The notes below the pieces were generated by a model. It saw only the letters and a list, made by a program, of their open reading frames with translations, did no database searches and was not told where the DNA came from. A DNA stretch of 64,000 nt. Origin: Streptomyces xanthophaeus (GTDB lineage: Bacteria; Actinomycetota; Actinomycetes; Streptomycetales; Streptomycetaceae). The stretch is from NCBI RefSeq assembly GCF_000725805.1, contig NZ_JOFT01000011.1, forward strand, positions 186,001 to 250,000, in the 5' to 3' direction. Below are positions 17,848 to 26,992 of this stretch, in pieces (the stretch's first letter is position 1; every line of letters begins with the position of its first letter). Made by a program: the position numbers and the translations under genes.

Positions 17848-18157
17848 ACCGGACGCACCGCGCACCGGGCCCCGGGCACCCCACGCACACAGGCGACACG
17901 GCTTTCGCACAGGTCAGCCGCCTTTCGGCCCACGGGAATGCACAGCCCTTCGACCCCGGCACTTTCCGTACCGGGTGGGGGTGTTGTGTTCCTCGTCGGG
18001 GAACTCCTCGGATCACCTCGTCCGTTCACCGGCGCAGGCCATATCCCGCCACGTTCCGCTGCGAATTCCCTTCGCGAGTGACGCACCGTGTTTAAAGAGT
18101 CACAGAGTGGTAACACTGAGCTACAGGTCATTGAGGAACCGATGAAAGGCGGCACGC
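17848..18157. other. Intergenic region with no gene seen
   Basis: The last 60 bp are relatively AT-rich (around 18090-18125) and probably hold the promoter of the small membrane protein at 18158. The rest shows nothing identifiable. Confidence 0.35.
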
Positions 18158-18370
18158 ATGTCCATGGGTACCGTGATCATCCTCGGCATCGTGGTGGCGA
18201 TGATCACCGCGCTCGTACTCGCGCCTCCGGCGGGGCGTACGACGTCCGAACACGGCACGGCCCGGCACCGCCGCGGATCCGGTGCTGACCGCTCCTCGCA
18301 GCGCAGGCCGCGGCGCCTGCGGACCCTGCCCCAGCAGCGCACTTCGGACCTCCGCCGCACCGCGGACTGA
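18158..18370 (+). CDS. Small single-span membrane protein
   Basis: A 70-residue frame starts with a strong hydrophobic helix (GTVIILGIVVAMITALVLA) and continues as a basic, Arg-rich tail (SSQRRPRRLRTLPQQR). AAAGGCGGC lies before the ATG, and a strong hairpin follows 25 nt after the stop. Small proteins of this build are common and unnamed in streptomycetes. I support it from RBS, helix and terminator, not homology. Confidence 0.5.
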   Translation: MSMGTVIILGIVVAMITALVLAPPAGRTTSEHGTARHRRGSGADRSSQRRPRRLRTLPQQRTSDLRRTAD

Positions 18371-18395
18371 CCAGCGTAGGGGCGAGCAAGACCCT

Positions 18396-18429
18396 GGCCG
18401 GCCCCGGACCTTGCCGTCCGGGGCCGGCC
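18396..18429 (+). terminator. Strong GC hairpin terminator
   Basis: GGCCGGCCCCGGAC and GTCCGGGGCCGGCC form a perfect 14-bp stem with a 6-nt loop, directly after the small membrane protein gene. Confidence 0.7.
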
Positions 18430-18597
18430 CCATGCCGTAGCGGACAGTTCGGGTTCCGGGCATCAACACCAGAGCCAACTCATCCCTGTCGTGCACGAGT
18501 TCGTGGCGGACTTCTCTTCGGCACGGGCAGCCAGGGGACGGTTTCTGAATCCCGCAGGAACAGTCACGTCAAGTCGGGTCGGTCGGGGCGGGGCGGG

Positions 18598-18918
18598 TCA
18601 GAGCCACGCGGCCCAGCCGAAGGTCGCGATGTACGCACGCCCGATCGCCTTCGCGCCCCGCCCGCCGCGGCTGCGGACGACGGCCAGGGCCGGCGCGAAC
18701 CAGAGCGCGAACACGCCGCCGATGATCGACGGCCACTGAGGGCCGTTCGAGTACCCGACCGCCCCGAGCACCAGGACCGTCAGCGCCAGACCGAAGTGCG
18801 CCCAGCTCCGGCTCGTGCGCAGGGCCTCCCGCATCACCCGCCGGCCCTCTGCGAGGACCCGCTCGTGCGCGTTCGGTGCCGCTTGCGCGCCGCGCTCCCG
18901 TTCCACGTCCTGTGCCAC
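18598..18918 (-). CDS. Small membrane protein with two helices
   Basis: I take the GTG at 18918, which has GAGGGGG at 5 nt, giving 106 residues; the frame is open further upstream. An acidic/basic amphipathic N-terminus (VERERGAQAAPNAHERVLAE) is followed by two hydrophobic segments (WAHFGLALTVLVLGAVGYS and IIGGVFALWFAPALAVV). No family recognised. Confidence 0.55.
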   Translation of the reverse strand: MAQDVERERGAQAAPNAHERVLAEGRRVMREALRTSRSWAHFGLALTVLVLGAVGYSNGPQWPSIIGGVFALWFAPALAVVRSRGGRGAKAIGRAYIATFGWAAWL

Positions 18919-19073
18919 AGGAACCCCCTCGACGGGGCCGGGCCACACCCAAGGCCGACCCGCACACCTCCCCGGACGCACCACGCCGCACAATCGTTGC
19001 TTCGCGGCCGCGGCATTCATGTCAGCGCCCCGCTCCGTTAACATGTTCGAGCTCGCAACGATCACGTTCAAAA

Positions 19074-19079
19074 TATAAT
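19074..19079 (+). promoter_or_regulatory. TATAAT -10 element in AT-rich island
   Basis: A consensus TATAAT sits in an exceptional AT-rich run (about 19065-19100) upstream of the PAP2-like gene. No consensus -35 is visible at 16-18 bp, so the strength is uncertain. Confidence 0.4.
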
Positions 19080-19093
19080 AAATCGGCTGAAAA

Positions 19094-20455
19094 TTGATAT
19101 CTACGGTAGAACGCGTCCTTTCGCGAATAGACGGCAGCTTCAGGTCCACGGCACCGCGCCGGCCCCGCACCATGCTGTGGGTCGCGGTGGGCGTGGTGGC
19201 CCTCGGGTTCTTCATTGCGCTGGAGATCGCCGCGCGTCACTACGGCAAGCCGGGGCCGATCACCGACCAGGCGCGCGAAGTGATCTTCGCCCCCAGGTCG
19301 GGGACGGTGCTGTACGTCAGCATGGCCTTGATGCTGGTCGTGCTCCCCTGGCGGCAGCGCTTCATCGCGCTCGGCGCCGCGATCGGCATCGACCTCGTCT
19401 TCTGGCTCGTGCGGTGGGCGGTCGACGCCGAGATGATGTACGGGAACGGCGCCCTGTGGGTGACGTTGGCCTGCGCCGTCATCGCCCTCACGCGTCGGAC
19501 GGGCCGCGACCGCGCCCTGCTGCTGAAGGGCGTCGGCCTGGCCCTGCTGCTGGTGGCCGGCCGGAAGACCGGCTACGCGTGGCTGCTGATCACGTCGAAG
19601 ACGCGCCCCATGGTGCTCGACCAGTACGTGGCGACCGCCGATCACGCCTTGGGCAACCCGTCATGGGTGGTGGGCCGCATCGTCGAGGCCACCGGCTCGA
19701 TCGGCGCCCACGTCCTCGACTGGGTCTACATTCAGCTCGCGGTGGCCGCCGTCGTCGTCGCGCTCTACCAGCTGCGCAGGGTGTCGGTCGAGCGCCGCTT
19801 CCCGCGCCACCACCTGGTGCGCACCTTCCTGGTCATCGGCCTGCTCGGCCCGGGCATCTACATGATCTACCCGGTGGTCGGCCCCATCTTCGCCTACGGC
19901 GCCGACGGGGCCCAGTGGGCCGTGGCCGACCTGTGGCCGAACACGCCCCCGCCGATCGGCACCCCTCAGCCGATGCCCTTCGACGAGTTCACCCCGCGCA
20001 ACTGCATGCCCAGCCTGCACACCGCATGGGCCACCGCGATCTTCCTCCACTCCCGCAAGGGTCCCCTGGCGCTGCGGTGCGCGGGCACGTTCTGGCTGAT
20101 CGCCACGCTCGGCGCGACCCTGGGCTTCGGCTACCACTACGGCGGGGACATCGTCGCCGGTGTGGTCTTCACGCTCACGATCGAGGCGGGGCTGCGCGCG
20201 TACGACCGTGGCTGGGACCGGCAGGGAATCCGGCTCGTCGTCTTCGGCACCGTCGTCTTCGCCGCGATCCTGACGTCGTACCGCTACCTGTCGTCGGAGA
20301 TGGCCGCACATCCGTGGGTGTTCGGGCCGCTGATCATGCTGTCGATGGCCTCGGTGATCTTCGGCTACGTACGGACCACCAGGCGGTGGGAGCGGGCTGC
20401 CGTACCCGTGCACCTGCCGGAACAGCGACGCGAGCCGCAGCCCGAGCTGGTGTGA
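19094..20455 (+). CDS. PAP2/AUR1-like membrane phosphatase or transferase
   Basis: The product (up to 453 residues) is a polytopic membrane protein with about ten hydrophobic helices. The PAP2 superfamily motifs are in the second half: NCMPSLHTAW (C2, with the catalytic His) and GYHYGGDIVAGV (C3, His and Asp). This arrangement resembles inositol-phosphoceramide-synthase-like (AUR1) PAP2 proteins, which transfer or remove lipid-linked phosphate groups on the outer face. The start is uncertain: the TTG at 19094 lies 14 nt after a TATAAT, while an ATG at 19172 lies just before the first helix. It ends in a convergent terminator. Confidence 0.85.
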   Translation: MISTVERVLSRIDGSFRSTAPRRPRTMLWVAVGVVALGFFIALEIAARHYGKPGPITDQAREVIFAPRSGTVLYVSMALMLVVLPWRQRFIALGAAIGIDLVFWLVRWAVDAEMMYGNGALWVTLACAVIALTRRTGRDRALLLKGVGLALLLVAGRKTGYAWLLITSKTRPMVLDQYVATADHALGNPSWVVGRIVEATGSIGAHVLDWVYIQLAVAAVVVALYQLRRVSVERRFPRHHLVRTFLVIGLLGPGIYMIYPVVGPIFAYGADGAQWAVADLWPNTPPPIGTPQPMPFDEFTPRNCMPSLHTAWATAIFLHSRKGPLALRCAGTFWLIATLGATLGFGYHYGGDIVAGVVFTLTIEAGLRAYDRGWDRQGIRLVVFGTVVFAAILTSYRYLSSEMAAHPWVFGPLIMLSMASVIFGYVRTTRRWERAAVPVHLPEQRREPQPELV

Positions 20456-20475
20456 GCCGTACCGCCGCGGGTCAT

Positions 20476-20517
20476 GGGCCCGGCGCCTCCCGGACGATCC
20501 GGGAACGTGCCGGGCCC
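20476..20517. terminator. Two-part hairpin between convergent genes
   Basis: Outer arms GGGCCCGGC and GCCGGGCCC enclose an inner stem TCCCGG-ACGAT-CCGGGA. It lies between the PAP2-like gene (+) and the gene at 20546 (-), and can terminate both. Confidence 0.6.
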
Positions 20518-20545
20518 TGCGCGTTGCGGTGACGGGCGTGCCGCG

Positions 20546-21142
20546 TCACGGCGACGGCGGTGTCCAGCCCGGATCACGCCCGCTCAGCCCGACCGCCCGG
20601 TCCAGCAGCGGGGCGGTGGCCGGTACGGGTACGACGGGGCCGAAGATGTCGCCGGTGCTGCCCTCCTCTACGGCTGCGAGCAGGAACGCGTGCGAGGAGC
20701 TCAGCGCGGCCGGATCGGGCACGTACTCCTGGCCGGTGGCCCGGGCCAGGTCCCAGCCGTGCAGCACCAGTTCGTCGACGGCCACCGCACCCGCGACGTC
20801 ACCGGGCAGGTCCAGACCGCCCGCGCGGGTCATACCGGTCCAGGCGGCCGGATCCTCCCAGGCTTCGGCCAGTTCTCCCAGGACCCGTGGCAGCAGCTCA
20901 CGCCAGTCGGCGGGCAGGGACATCGTGGCCGGGTCGGGGACGGTGTCCGTCATGGGCCCCAGGTCCTTGCGGCCGGCGTCACGGAAGGCGACGGCGAGGC
21001 CTGCCAGGTGCCCCAGCAGGCCGCTGACCGCGTACTCGGGACAGGGCGTCCGGCCGGTGAGCCGGGCGTCCGGGACGCCGGCCACGAGACGGGCCACGAT
21101 CCGGGTCTGTGGTCCGAGGTCGAGAGTCGTCGTATCGGTCAT
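20546..21142 (-). CDS. TIGR03086-family, DinB-like metal-binding protein
   Basis: The ATG at 21142 follows GGAGGAG and gives 198 residues. It is a helical-bundle DinB/maleylpyruvate-isomerase-like protein: TPCPEYAVSGLLGHLAGL near residue 40 supplies the first metal His, and VDELVLHGWDLARATGQ near 128 supplies the second cluster. The short C-terminal FGPVVPVPATAPLLDRAVGL segment is the TIGR03086 hallmark. Members bind a divalent metal and may use mycothiol; the substrate is unknown. Confidence 0.85.
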   Translation of the reverse strand: MTDTTTLDLGPQTRIVARLVAGVPDARLTGRTPCPEYAVSGLLGHLAGLAVAFRDAGRKDLGPMTDTVPDPATMSLPADWRELLPRVLGELAEAWEDPAAWTGMTRAGGLDLPGDVAGAVAVDELVLHGWDLARATGQEYVPDPAALSSSHAFLLAAVEEGSTGDIFGPVVPVPATAPLLDRAVGLSGRDPGWTPPSP

Positions 21143-21258
21143 CTGGCGCTCCTCCGGGACGATGGGTCTGAAGGGTAGACCGGCCGCGGGGCCCGAACTC
21201 ATCGCGACGCGGGCCGGAGATTCCTCCGACGGGCCGGACCGGTTCCGGGCCTGCCGAG

Positions 21259-21307
21259 CCGGACCCGGCCGGGCCGGGCCGGACCGGACCGGACCGGACC
21301 CGGCCGG
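21259..21307. repeat. GGACC / GGCCG simple repeat
   Basis: Tandem copies of ccgga/ggccg, including four consecutive GGACC units around 21281-21300, sit in the divergent region between two genes. Confidence 0.6.
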
Positions 21308-21358
21308 ATCGCAGATATCGGCTGTACGCGCCCCGGTGCCTCGTCCCGATCTCGGCGC

Positions 21359-22190
21359 GTGGACCCCGTCGCACTCGCCTCCGAGGTACTGCCCGTCACC
21401 GCTGTGCTGTACGGGGTCCTCGCCATGCGGACCTTCCAGGAGCGCAGGTGGTGGCGGGTCGCCGCCCGGCGGGCCGCCGAGCTGGTCGTCGGATCCCTAC
21501 CACGCCGCCTGCGGCCTCTGGCTGCTCTGGGACGACGCCCAGGCCGCTGCCGCCAGGCTGCTGCTCGACGGGCTGGTCACGGTGAACCGCCGCGGCAACC
21601 TCACCCTCACCGAAGCCGGCGCCGACCCGCGGGTCCTGGTCGGCCACCCCGTGCCGGACGCCCTGCTCGCCGCCCTGCGACGGCGCACCGCGCCCGCTCC
21701 CCTCGGCAACGTCGTCCTGCGCGACGCCGCATTCCGCACGGTGCGGGAAGACTTCCACGCCGCCTGCCGCGAGCGCCTGCGCTCCCGGCTTCCCGCACAA
21801 CCCGGCGGGACGGGCCGCCTCGCCACGTCGGCCGTGTGGATCGGGCTGGCAGTGATCGCGGGGACGGCCTTCCCCATGATCGGTACCGATCCGACCGGGG
21901 CGGTGGAAGGGACGGCGGCGATCGTGACCTGCTGCGCGCTGGTCGTGCAGATCGGCTGCCTGGTGAGGTACGGCAGGCTGCGCGACGGCACCCGCCGGGA
22001 GGCCCACCTTGCGCAGGGGCTGACCCGGCAGATTCCGCACCCGGCACTCGCCGGGCTGGCGGCTCAGGACCCCGAGGCGCCGGCCCGGCTCCAGGTCAGC
22101 CGCCGGCGTATCCGGCGCGGCCGCAACCACGGGCGCCCGCGCCGGTCCCGGCGGCCCGCGGAACTCACTTCTCCGCCAGCACCGTCCTGA
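21359..22190 (+). pseudogene. Membrane protein gene with a +1 frameshift
   Basis: A GTG frame from 21359 encodes a membrane helix and basic stretch (LPVTAVLYGVLAMRTFQERR) ending near AAELVV. The continuation is in another frame from 21492: DPYHAACGLWLLWDDAQAAA, GLVTVNRRGNLTLTEAGADP, then two helices (AVWIGLAVIAGTAFPMIG and TAAIVTCCALVVQIGCLV). One extra G in the GG at 21491-21492 explains the break. The joined protein resembles TIGR04222-type membrane proteins. It is either a true pseudogene, a programmed shift, or a sequencing error. Confidence 0.6.
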
Positions 22191-22599
22191 TCCGGTCGGT
22201 GACGTCGGGCAGCACGTGGAGGCCGTCGAGCTGGACCTTCCGTACGCCTTCCTGGGCCGTCGGCACGTCGTTGGCGGCGACGCCGGCGATGCACTGGTCC
22301 GACCCGGCACGGAGCTCCGTCAGTGCGCGCTCCCACCGTATCCGGGCGGCCTTGTCGGGGATCGGATCCAGTTTCTCGGCGGCCGGAAGGTGCTTCGCCA
22401 GCTTCTGGCAGGCCTCCCCGACGATGTCGAGCTTGTGACCGCTCGCCTTGGCGACCTCCCCGGCGTCCTCCGCCATCTGCTTGATCTGCTTCTCACCGCC
22501 GTCCGAGTACCAGTCCTCGAGCTCTTCGGCGGGGGACGAACTGCATCCGGCCAACAGGACGGTGACGACAGCAGCGATCACAGCAGCGCGTGCGCGCAC
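22165..22599 (-). CDS. Small lipoprotein
   Basis: The GTG at 22599 follows GGGGGG and gives 144 residues with a lipoprotein signal (VIAAVVTVLLAGC; lipobox LAGC). The mature part is helical and contains two further Cys (VGEACQKLAKHL and AGSDQCIAGVAAND) that could pair outside the cell. No named domain. Its 3' end overlaps the convergent frameshifted gene by 26 bp. Confidence 0.78.
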   Translation of the reverse strand: MRARAAVIAAVVTVLLAGCSSSPAEELEDWYSDGGEKQIKQMAEDAGEVAKASGHKLDIVGEACQKLAKHLPAAEKLDPIPDKAARIRWERALTELRAGSDQCIAGVAANDVPTAQEGVRKVQLDGLHVLPDVTDRIRTVLAEK

Positions 22600-22766
22600 G
22601 GGTACCCCCCAGGTCGTTGGACTGCCGATGCTTTCAGACCGACGGCCCGCCCTGCGCCCATTCGGGCGAAAACCCGAGGAGACCCTGCTCTTCGTGCCCC
22701 GGGTCGAGCCATGGTCTTTCCAGAACCGGCTCGAAGAACCGAAGACCCGAAGAAGAGGACGGAACA

Positions 22767-23219
22767 TTGCACTTGAGGCGTACGGGAACGGTCCTCGGCG
22801 CATTCGCCCTGACCATGCTGACGATGCCCGCCGACGCGCACGCCGCGGCAGTCGCGTGCGGCGGAGGGACGTCGACCGGCCGGGTGGCCGTCAACGGCTG
22901 CATCAGCGCCGAGCGGGGGTCCCTCGGCAAGGCCCCCACCCGCGAGATCACGGCGTACATCAGGGCGCGCAACACCGGGACGAAGCCGCTGAACGTGTCG
23001 TACGAGGCGTTCTTCCGCGTGGTCAAAGGCGGTCACTGGGAGAAGGTCGGCAGCGGGCGCACCTACGTCCGGGCCGGCGAGAGCATCGGCCCCGTCGAAG
23101 TGGGAAGTACGACCCGGGTGTGCGGCCCCGTGAAGGTCGAGATCCGTGTGCACGCCCGGGCCGACGGCGCTGCCTGGAGCGGCTGGTCGCCCGCAGCCAC
23201 CAAGCAGTGCCAGACCTGA
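22767..23219 (+). CDS. Small secreted protein
   Basis: A TTG start at 22767, preceded by AGAGGAC, gives 150 residues with a signal peptide (GTVLGAFALTMLTMPADAHA). The mature beta-rich domain has Cys at VACGGG, NGCISAERG, RVCGPV and near the C-terminus (KQCQT), suggesting two disulfides. Phrases such as EITAYIRARNTGTKPLNVSY look like an Ig-like or carbohydrate-associated fold. Function unknown. It converges on the next gene with only 6 nt between stops. Confidence 0.75.
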   Translation: MHLRRTGTVLGAFALTMLTMPADAHAAAVACGGGTSTGRVAVNGCISAERGSLGKAPTREITAYIRARNTGTKPLNVSYEAFFRVVKGGHWEKVGSGRTYVRAGESIGPVEVGSTTRVCGPVKVEIRVHARADGAAWSGWSPAATKQCQT

Positions 23220-23225
23220 GCCCGT

Positions 23226-23855
23226 TCAGCCCCGCCCCAGCAGCCCGGCGCGGCGGGCCAGTTCGTCTTCGGCGACCGAACCCTGGCGGCGCCCCGGCTC
23301 GGCCCGGGTGACGTAGCGGAACGGCATCCCGCCCGGAAGCGCCAGCACACCACCGAAGCGGGTGTCCCCGGCGAACCACACCTCCTGGCCCACCGCGGGC
23401 GTCGGGCCGTCCCAGTCGGCGCCGGGCGGCGGGAACGAGCAGATGCTCTGGCCGTCCGGCCCGAGCAGGACGACCCGGCCGTCGGAGGCCCAGCGTCGGC
23501 CGCCCGCCCGCTCCCCCTCGCCGGCCACGACCCGGACCTCCCGGCCGGCACAGGGCCACACCTGCCATCCGTAGGTGGCCAGTACGAGCCGCTCCCGGCG
23601 CCTCGCCCGCTGCCACAGCAAGGTCAGGCCGGCGGTCACCGCGAACACGGGCACCAGCGCCACGGCCGTCCCCACCGCCAGCGGCGACCCGGGGCCGACC
23701 GCTGCGAACACCGCCACCAGCAGCGCCGCCTCCGCGGCCATCGCCCATCCCCCGCGGCGCAGCCCGCGTTCCCGGCGCCGTAGCACCTCCGCGACTCCGG
23801 GGGTCTCCAGGGCTGCGCCCGGCAGCACCGGGTACCCGTATTCAAGGGCCAGCAT
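23226..23855 (-). CDS. Membrane protein of unknown function
   Basis: The 209-residue protein has two helices near residues 38-80 (AAEAALLVAVFAAVG and LVPVFAVTAGLTLLW), then a cytosolic beta-rich part (LATYGWQVWPCAGREVRVV, VWFAGDTRFGGVLALPGG). Typical of uncharacterised Streptomyces membrane proteins with a C-terminal soluble domain. No catalytic motif. Confidence 0.72.
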   Translation of the reverse strand: MLALEYGYPVLPGAALETPGVAEVLRRRERGLRRGGWAMAAEAALLVAVFAAVGPGSPLAVGTAVALVPVFAVTAGLTLLWQRARRRERLVLATYGWQVWPCAGREVRVVAGEGERAGGRRWASDGRVVLLGPDGQSICSFPPPGADWDGPTPAVGQEVWFAGDTRFGGVLALPGGMPFRYVTRAEPGRRQGSVAEDELARRAGLLGRG

Positions 23856-23981
23856 CGGCAGGCTCCGACTTCACTCCGGGCCGCGGCAGGCCGCAGCGGC
23901 AAACGGTTCCCCGGCGGGGACGATGGTCTCGCAGGTCGGGTCAGGGCAGGTCGGGGCAGGTCCGGGACGTGGACGAGCTGG

Positions 23982-26393
23982 TCAGGGGGTCCGGGGTCCG
24001 CTCTTCACGGCGGTCCAGCTGCCGCCCTTCACCGCGTACACCGTCAGCGAGCGGTTGAGCGTGTCGCCGTAGCCGTCGAAGGAGACGCGGCCCGTGACGC
24101 CGTCGAACGCGAGCCCCGCCACGGCCTGCGGCATCTTCGCCCGGGCGTCCGCCGGGAGGGTGCCGCCGTTGGCCGCCACCACGGCCTTGACCGCCTCGAT
24201 GACGGTCCAGGCCGCGTCGTACGCGTAGGGGCCGTACGAACCGGCCTCCTCCGGGTAGCCCGCCGTCCGGTACCGGGAGAGGAAGTCCTCTCCTCCCGTC
24301 AGGTTCTCGGCGGGGACGCCGATGTTGGTGGCGAGGTCGCCCTCGGCCTTGGGGTTGGTCGTGATGAACTGCTGGTCGAAGACGCCGTCGCCGCCCATCA
24401 GCGGAACGGTCACGCCCGCCTGCTTGAGCTGCTCGGAGAGCGGCCCGGCCGTGGTGTAGTAGCCGCCGAAGTACACGGCGTCGGCGCCGGAGGCCCGGAC
24501 CTTCGCGGCGAGGCCTGCGAAATCGCTGCCCGTGGGATCGACGTGGTCCGCGCCGACGACGGTTCCGCCGAGCTTCGTGAACTCGGCGGTGAACCCGGAG
24601 GTGAGGCTCGTACCGTAGGCGCTCTTGTCGTCGACGACGTAGAGCTTCGTCTTCCCGGCTTCGTCGTGGAGGTACCGGGCGGCGAACGGACCCTGGTCGA
24701 CGTCCGTGGCGACGGTGCGGAAGTAGGTCTTGTGCGGGCGGGACTTGGCGCCGTCCGCCCAGTGGGGGCCCAGCGTCAGCGCGGGGTCGGTGTTGGCCGG
24801 TGACACGTTGATCAGGTTCGCCTGTGCGAGCGGTTCGACCAGCGTCTTCGCGACGCCGGAGTTGAGCGGTCCGACGACGCCCAGCACCTTGTCGTCGGCG
24901 ATGAACCGAGTGGCGTTCGGCCCGCCCTTGACGGGACTGGCCTCGTCGTCCAGGGCCTTGATCTCGAAGTTCACGCCGGGGACGTGGTGCTTGCGGTTGG
25001 CGGTCTTGGCCGCCAGGTCTGCGGAGTTCTTGATGCCGACGCCCCAGGAGGACAGGCCGCCGCTGAGGGGTGCGTCCACACCGATCACCACCGTGACGGG
25101 GGAAGCCGAGGATCCGCTGCCGGCCGCACCGCCGCCGCCACCTCCTCCGCCGCTACCGCCGCCGGGTGATCCGTCACGGGTCAGGGTCCAGGTCAGAGCG
25201 GAGCCGACGGCGAGCGTGGCCACCGCCATGCCCAGGACGGCGGAGCGCCGGGTGAGGGTGCGCCGCCGGGTGGAGGCTCCTTGGCTGCGTCCTTCCGGGA
25301 CCGTCCCGCCGAGCGAGACCAGGTCCTCGGCCGGGGGTACGGGCGTGGGTGTGGGCCGGACGGTCGGCCGGTCCGGTACGGGGCGGCGGGGGGCGTCGGG
25401 GGTGGACGCCCAGTCCCTGGCCGTGGGCGTCGGCAGGGGTGGCAGGGACGGCGGCTCCGGCTCCGTCGGGGTGGGAGCGGTCACCGTCGGCGCATCCGGT
25501 ACGGGTACGGGCGCGGGCTCGGCGGTGTCTGCGGCCTCGGTGCCCACGCCTGCCCTGGAGCGGGCGGGCCCCAGCACCGACGCCAGCAGTTCGGCGGCCT
25601 CGGCGGCTCCTGCACGCTCCGCCGGGTCCTTGGTGAGGAGCGCGTCCAGTACGGGGCCCAGCGGGCCGGCGTGGGCCGGCGGCAGGTGGGGGCGGGTGAA
25701 GACGGCCACGGCAAGGGCGTGGAGCCCCTCGGCGTCGAACGGCGGACGGCCTTCGACGGCGTGGTAGAGGGTGGCGCCGAGCGCCCACAGGTCGTTCGCC
25801 GGAGTCGGCCGCTTGCCCTCCAGCTGCTCCGGCGGCATGTACTGCGGGGTGCCGATGACGATCCCGCTGTGGCTGAGCTTGGTCGTGGCATCGGCGAGGT
25901 GGGCGATGCCGAAGTCGGTGATGACGACCCGGTCCTTGGTCAGGAGCACGTTGTCCGGCTTGATGTCGCGGTGGACGATCCGCGCGTCGTGCGCCTCGGC
26001 GAGCGCGTCGAGCATGGCGGCGCCGATTTCCGCCACCCGCTGCACCGGCAGCCGGCCCTGGCGCCGGATGGCCGCGGCGAGGGACTCCCCCCGGATGAAC
26101 TCCATGACGATGACCGGGGCACCGTGGTGCTCCACGACGTCGTGGATGGTGATGATCCCCGGGTGGCTGAGAGTGACCGCTGCCCGGGCCTCGCCGGTGA
26201 AGCGCCCGAGCAGCGTGGCGCGGTCGCCGTCGTCCAGCCCCGGCGGGAAGAGGATCTCCTTGATGGCGACCTCGCGTCCGAAGAGCTGCTGGTCGACGCC
26301 TCGCCAGACCCGGCCCATGCCGCCCTGGCCGATGCGTTCGAGCAGCTGGTACCGCCCGGCGATGAGTTCGGAGTTCTGCTTGGTCACGCGCAC
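23982..26393 (-). CDS. Ser/Thr kinase fused to periplasmic-binding sensor
   Basis: This 803-residue receptor has an N-terminal PknB-type kinase domain (residues 14-275) with GQGGMGRVWRG loop, Lys in VAIKE, HRDIKPDN and TDFGIAHL, all intact. A Pro/Thr-rich juxtamembrane region (about 290-375) leads to one transmembrane helix (SAVLGMAVATLAVGSALTW) and a Gly-rich extracellular linker. The rest (about 440-800) is a type I periplasmic-binding domain of the amino-acid/Leu-Ile-Val class (VVIGVDAPLSGGLSSWGVGI, DDEASPVKGGPNATRFIADD). It should phosphorylate cytosolic partners in response to an extracellular solute. No transporter genes are adjacent. Confidence 0.9.
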   Translation of the reverse strand: MRVTKQNSELIAGRYQLLERIGQGGMGRVWRGVDQQLFGREVAIKEILFPPGLDDGDRATLLGRFTGEARAAVTLSHPGIITIHDVVEHHGAPVIVMEFIRGESLAAAIRRQGRLPVQRVAEIGAAMLDALAEAHDARIVHRDIKPDNVLLTKDRVVITDFGIAHLADATTKLSHSGIVIGTPQYMPPEQLEGKRPTPANDLWALGATLYHAVEGRPPFDAEGLHALAVAVFTRPHLPPAHAGPLGPVLDALLTKDPAERAGAAEAAELLASVLGPARSRAGVGTEAADTAEPAPVPVPDAPTVTAPTPTEPEPPSLPPLPTPTARDWASTPDAPRRPVPDRPTVRPTPTPVPPAEDLVSLGGTVPEGRSQGASTRRRTLTRRSAVLGMAVATLAVGSALTWTLTRDGSPGGGSGGGGGGGGAAGSGSSASPVTVVIGVDAPLSGGLSSWGVGIKNSADLAAKTANRKHHVPGVNFEIKALDDEASPVKGGPNATRFIADDKVLGVVGPLNSGVAKTLVEPLAQANLINVSPANTDPALTLGPHWADGAKSRPHKTYFRTVATDVDQGPFAARYLHDEAGKTKLYVVDDKSAYGTSLTSGFTAEFTKLGGTVVGADHVDPTGSDFAGLAAKVRASGADAVYFGGYYTTAGPLSEQLKQAGVTVPLMGGDGVFDQQFITTNPKAEGDLATNIGVPAENLTGGEDFLSRYRTAGYPEEAGSYGPYAYDAAWTVIEAVKAVVAANGGTLPADARAKMPQAVAGLAFDGVTGRVSFDGYGDTLNRSLTVYAVKGGSWTAVKSGPRTP

Positions 26394-26505
26394 ACTCTAG
26401 GACCTGATCGGCCGATCAGGTGACGGAACGATGGCCTGAACACTGCCCCGGCGCGGGCGGCCGCGGGCTCGGGTTCCGGCGGATTGAAAAAAGTTCCGCC
26501 GCCCG

Positions 26506-26532
26506 TGTCGAGAACCGGTGAGCGGCTCCGTC
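26506..26532 (+). promoter_or_regulatory. ECF42-type promoter of the DGPF-sigma pair
   Basis: TGTCGA (26506-26511), a 17-bp spacer and CGTC (26529-26532) lie 53 nt before the DGPF gene. As I recall the literature, ECF42 sigma factors recognise TGTCGA at -35 and CG[A/T]C at -10 upstream of DGPF genes. The match implies autoregulation of the operon. Confidence 0.6.
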
Positions 26533-26584
26533 CCCGCGGTGAAGGCGACCAGAATGGGTCGCACGAGTACCGAGGAGAAGCACG

Positions 26585-26992
26585 ATGGCCAAGTACCTGC
26601 TGCTGAAGCACTACCGTGGCGCCCCGGCCGCGGTCAACGACGTGCCCATGGACCAGTGGACTCCGGAGGAGATCACGGCCCACGTGCAGTACATGCACGA
26701 CTTCGCGGCCCGTCTCGAGGGGACCGGCGAGTTCGTCGACGGTCAGGCGCTCGCTCCCGAGGGGACGTTCGTCCGGTACGACGGCGAAGGCCGCCCGCCG
26801 GTCACCGACGGCCCGTTCGCCGAGACCAAGGACCTCATCGCCGGCTGGATGGTGATCGACGTGGACAGCTACGAGCGGGCCGTCGAACTGGCCGGGGAAC
26901 TCTCGGCCGCTCCCGGGGCCGGTGGCAAGCCGATCCACGAGTGGCTGGAGCTGCGCCCGTTCCTGACCGCGCCGCCCACCATCACCGAGTGA
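26585..26992 (+). CDS. DGPF (YCII-related) domain protein
   Basis: The 135-residue protein has the alpha-beta YCII-like fold with the family signature DGPF in PPVTDGPFAETKD near residue 77. MAKYLLLKHYRG at the start and a C-terminal KPIHEWLELRPF complete the domain. DGPF genes are the conserved partners of ECF42-group sigma factors. GAGGAG precedes the ATG, and the stop overlaps the sigma factor's GTG. Confidence 0.92.
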   Translation: MAKYLLLKHYRGAPAAVNDVPMDQWTPEEITAHVQYMHDFAARLEGTGEFVDGQALAPEGTFVRYDGEGRPPVTDGPFAETKDLIAGWMVIDVDSYERAVELAGELSAAPGAGGKPIHEWLELRPFLTAPPTITE

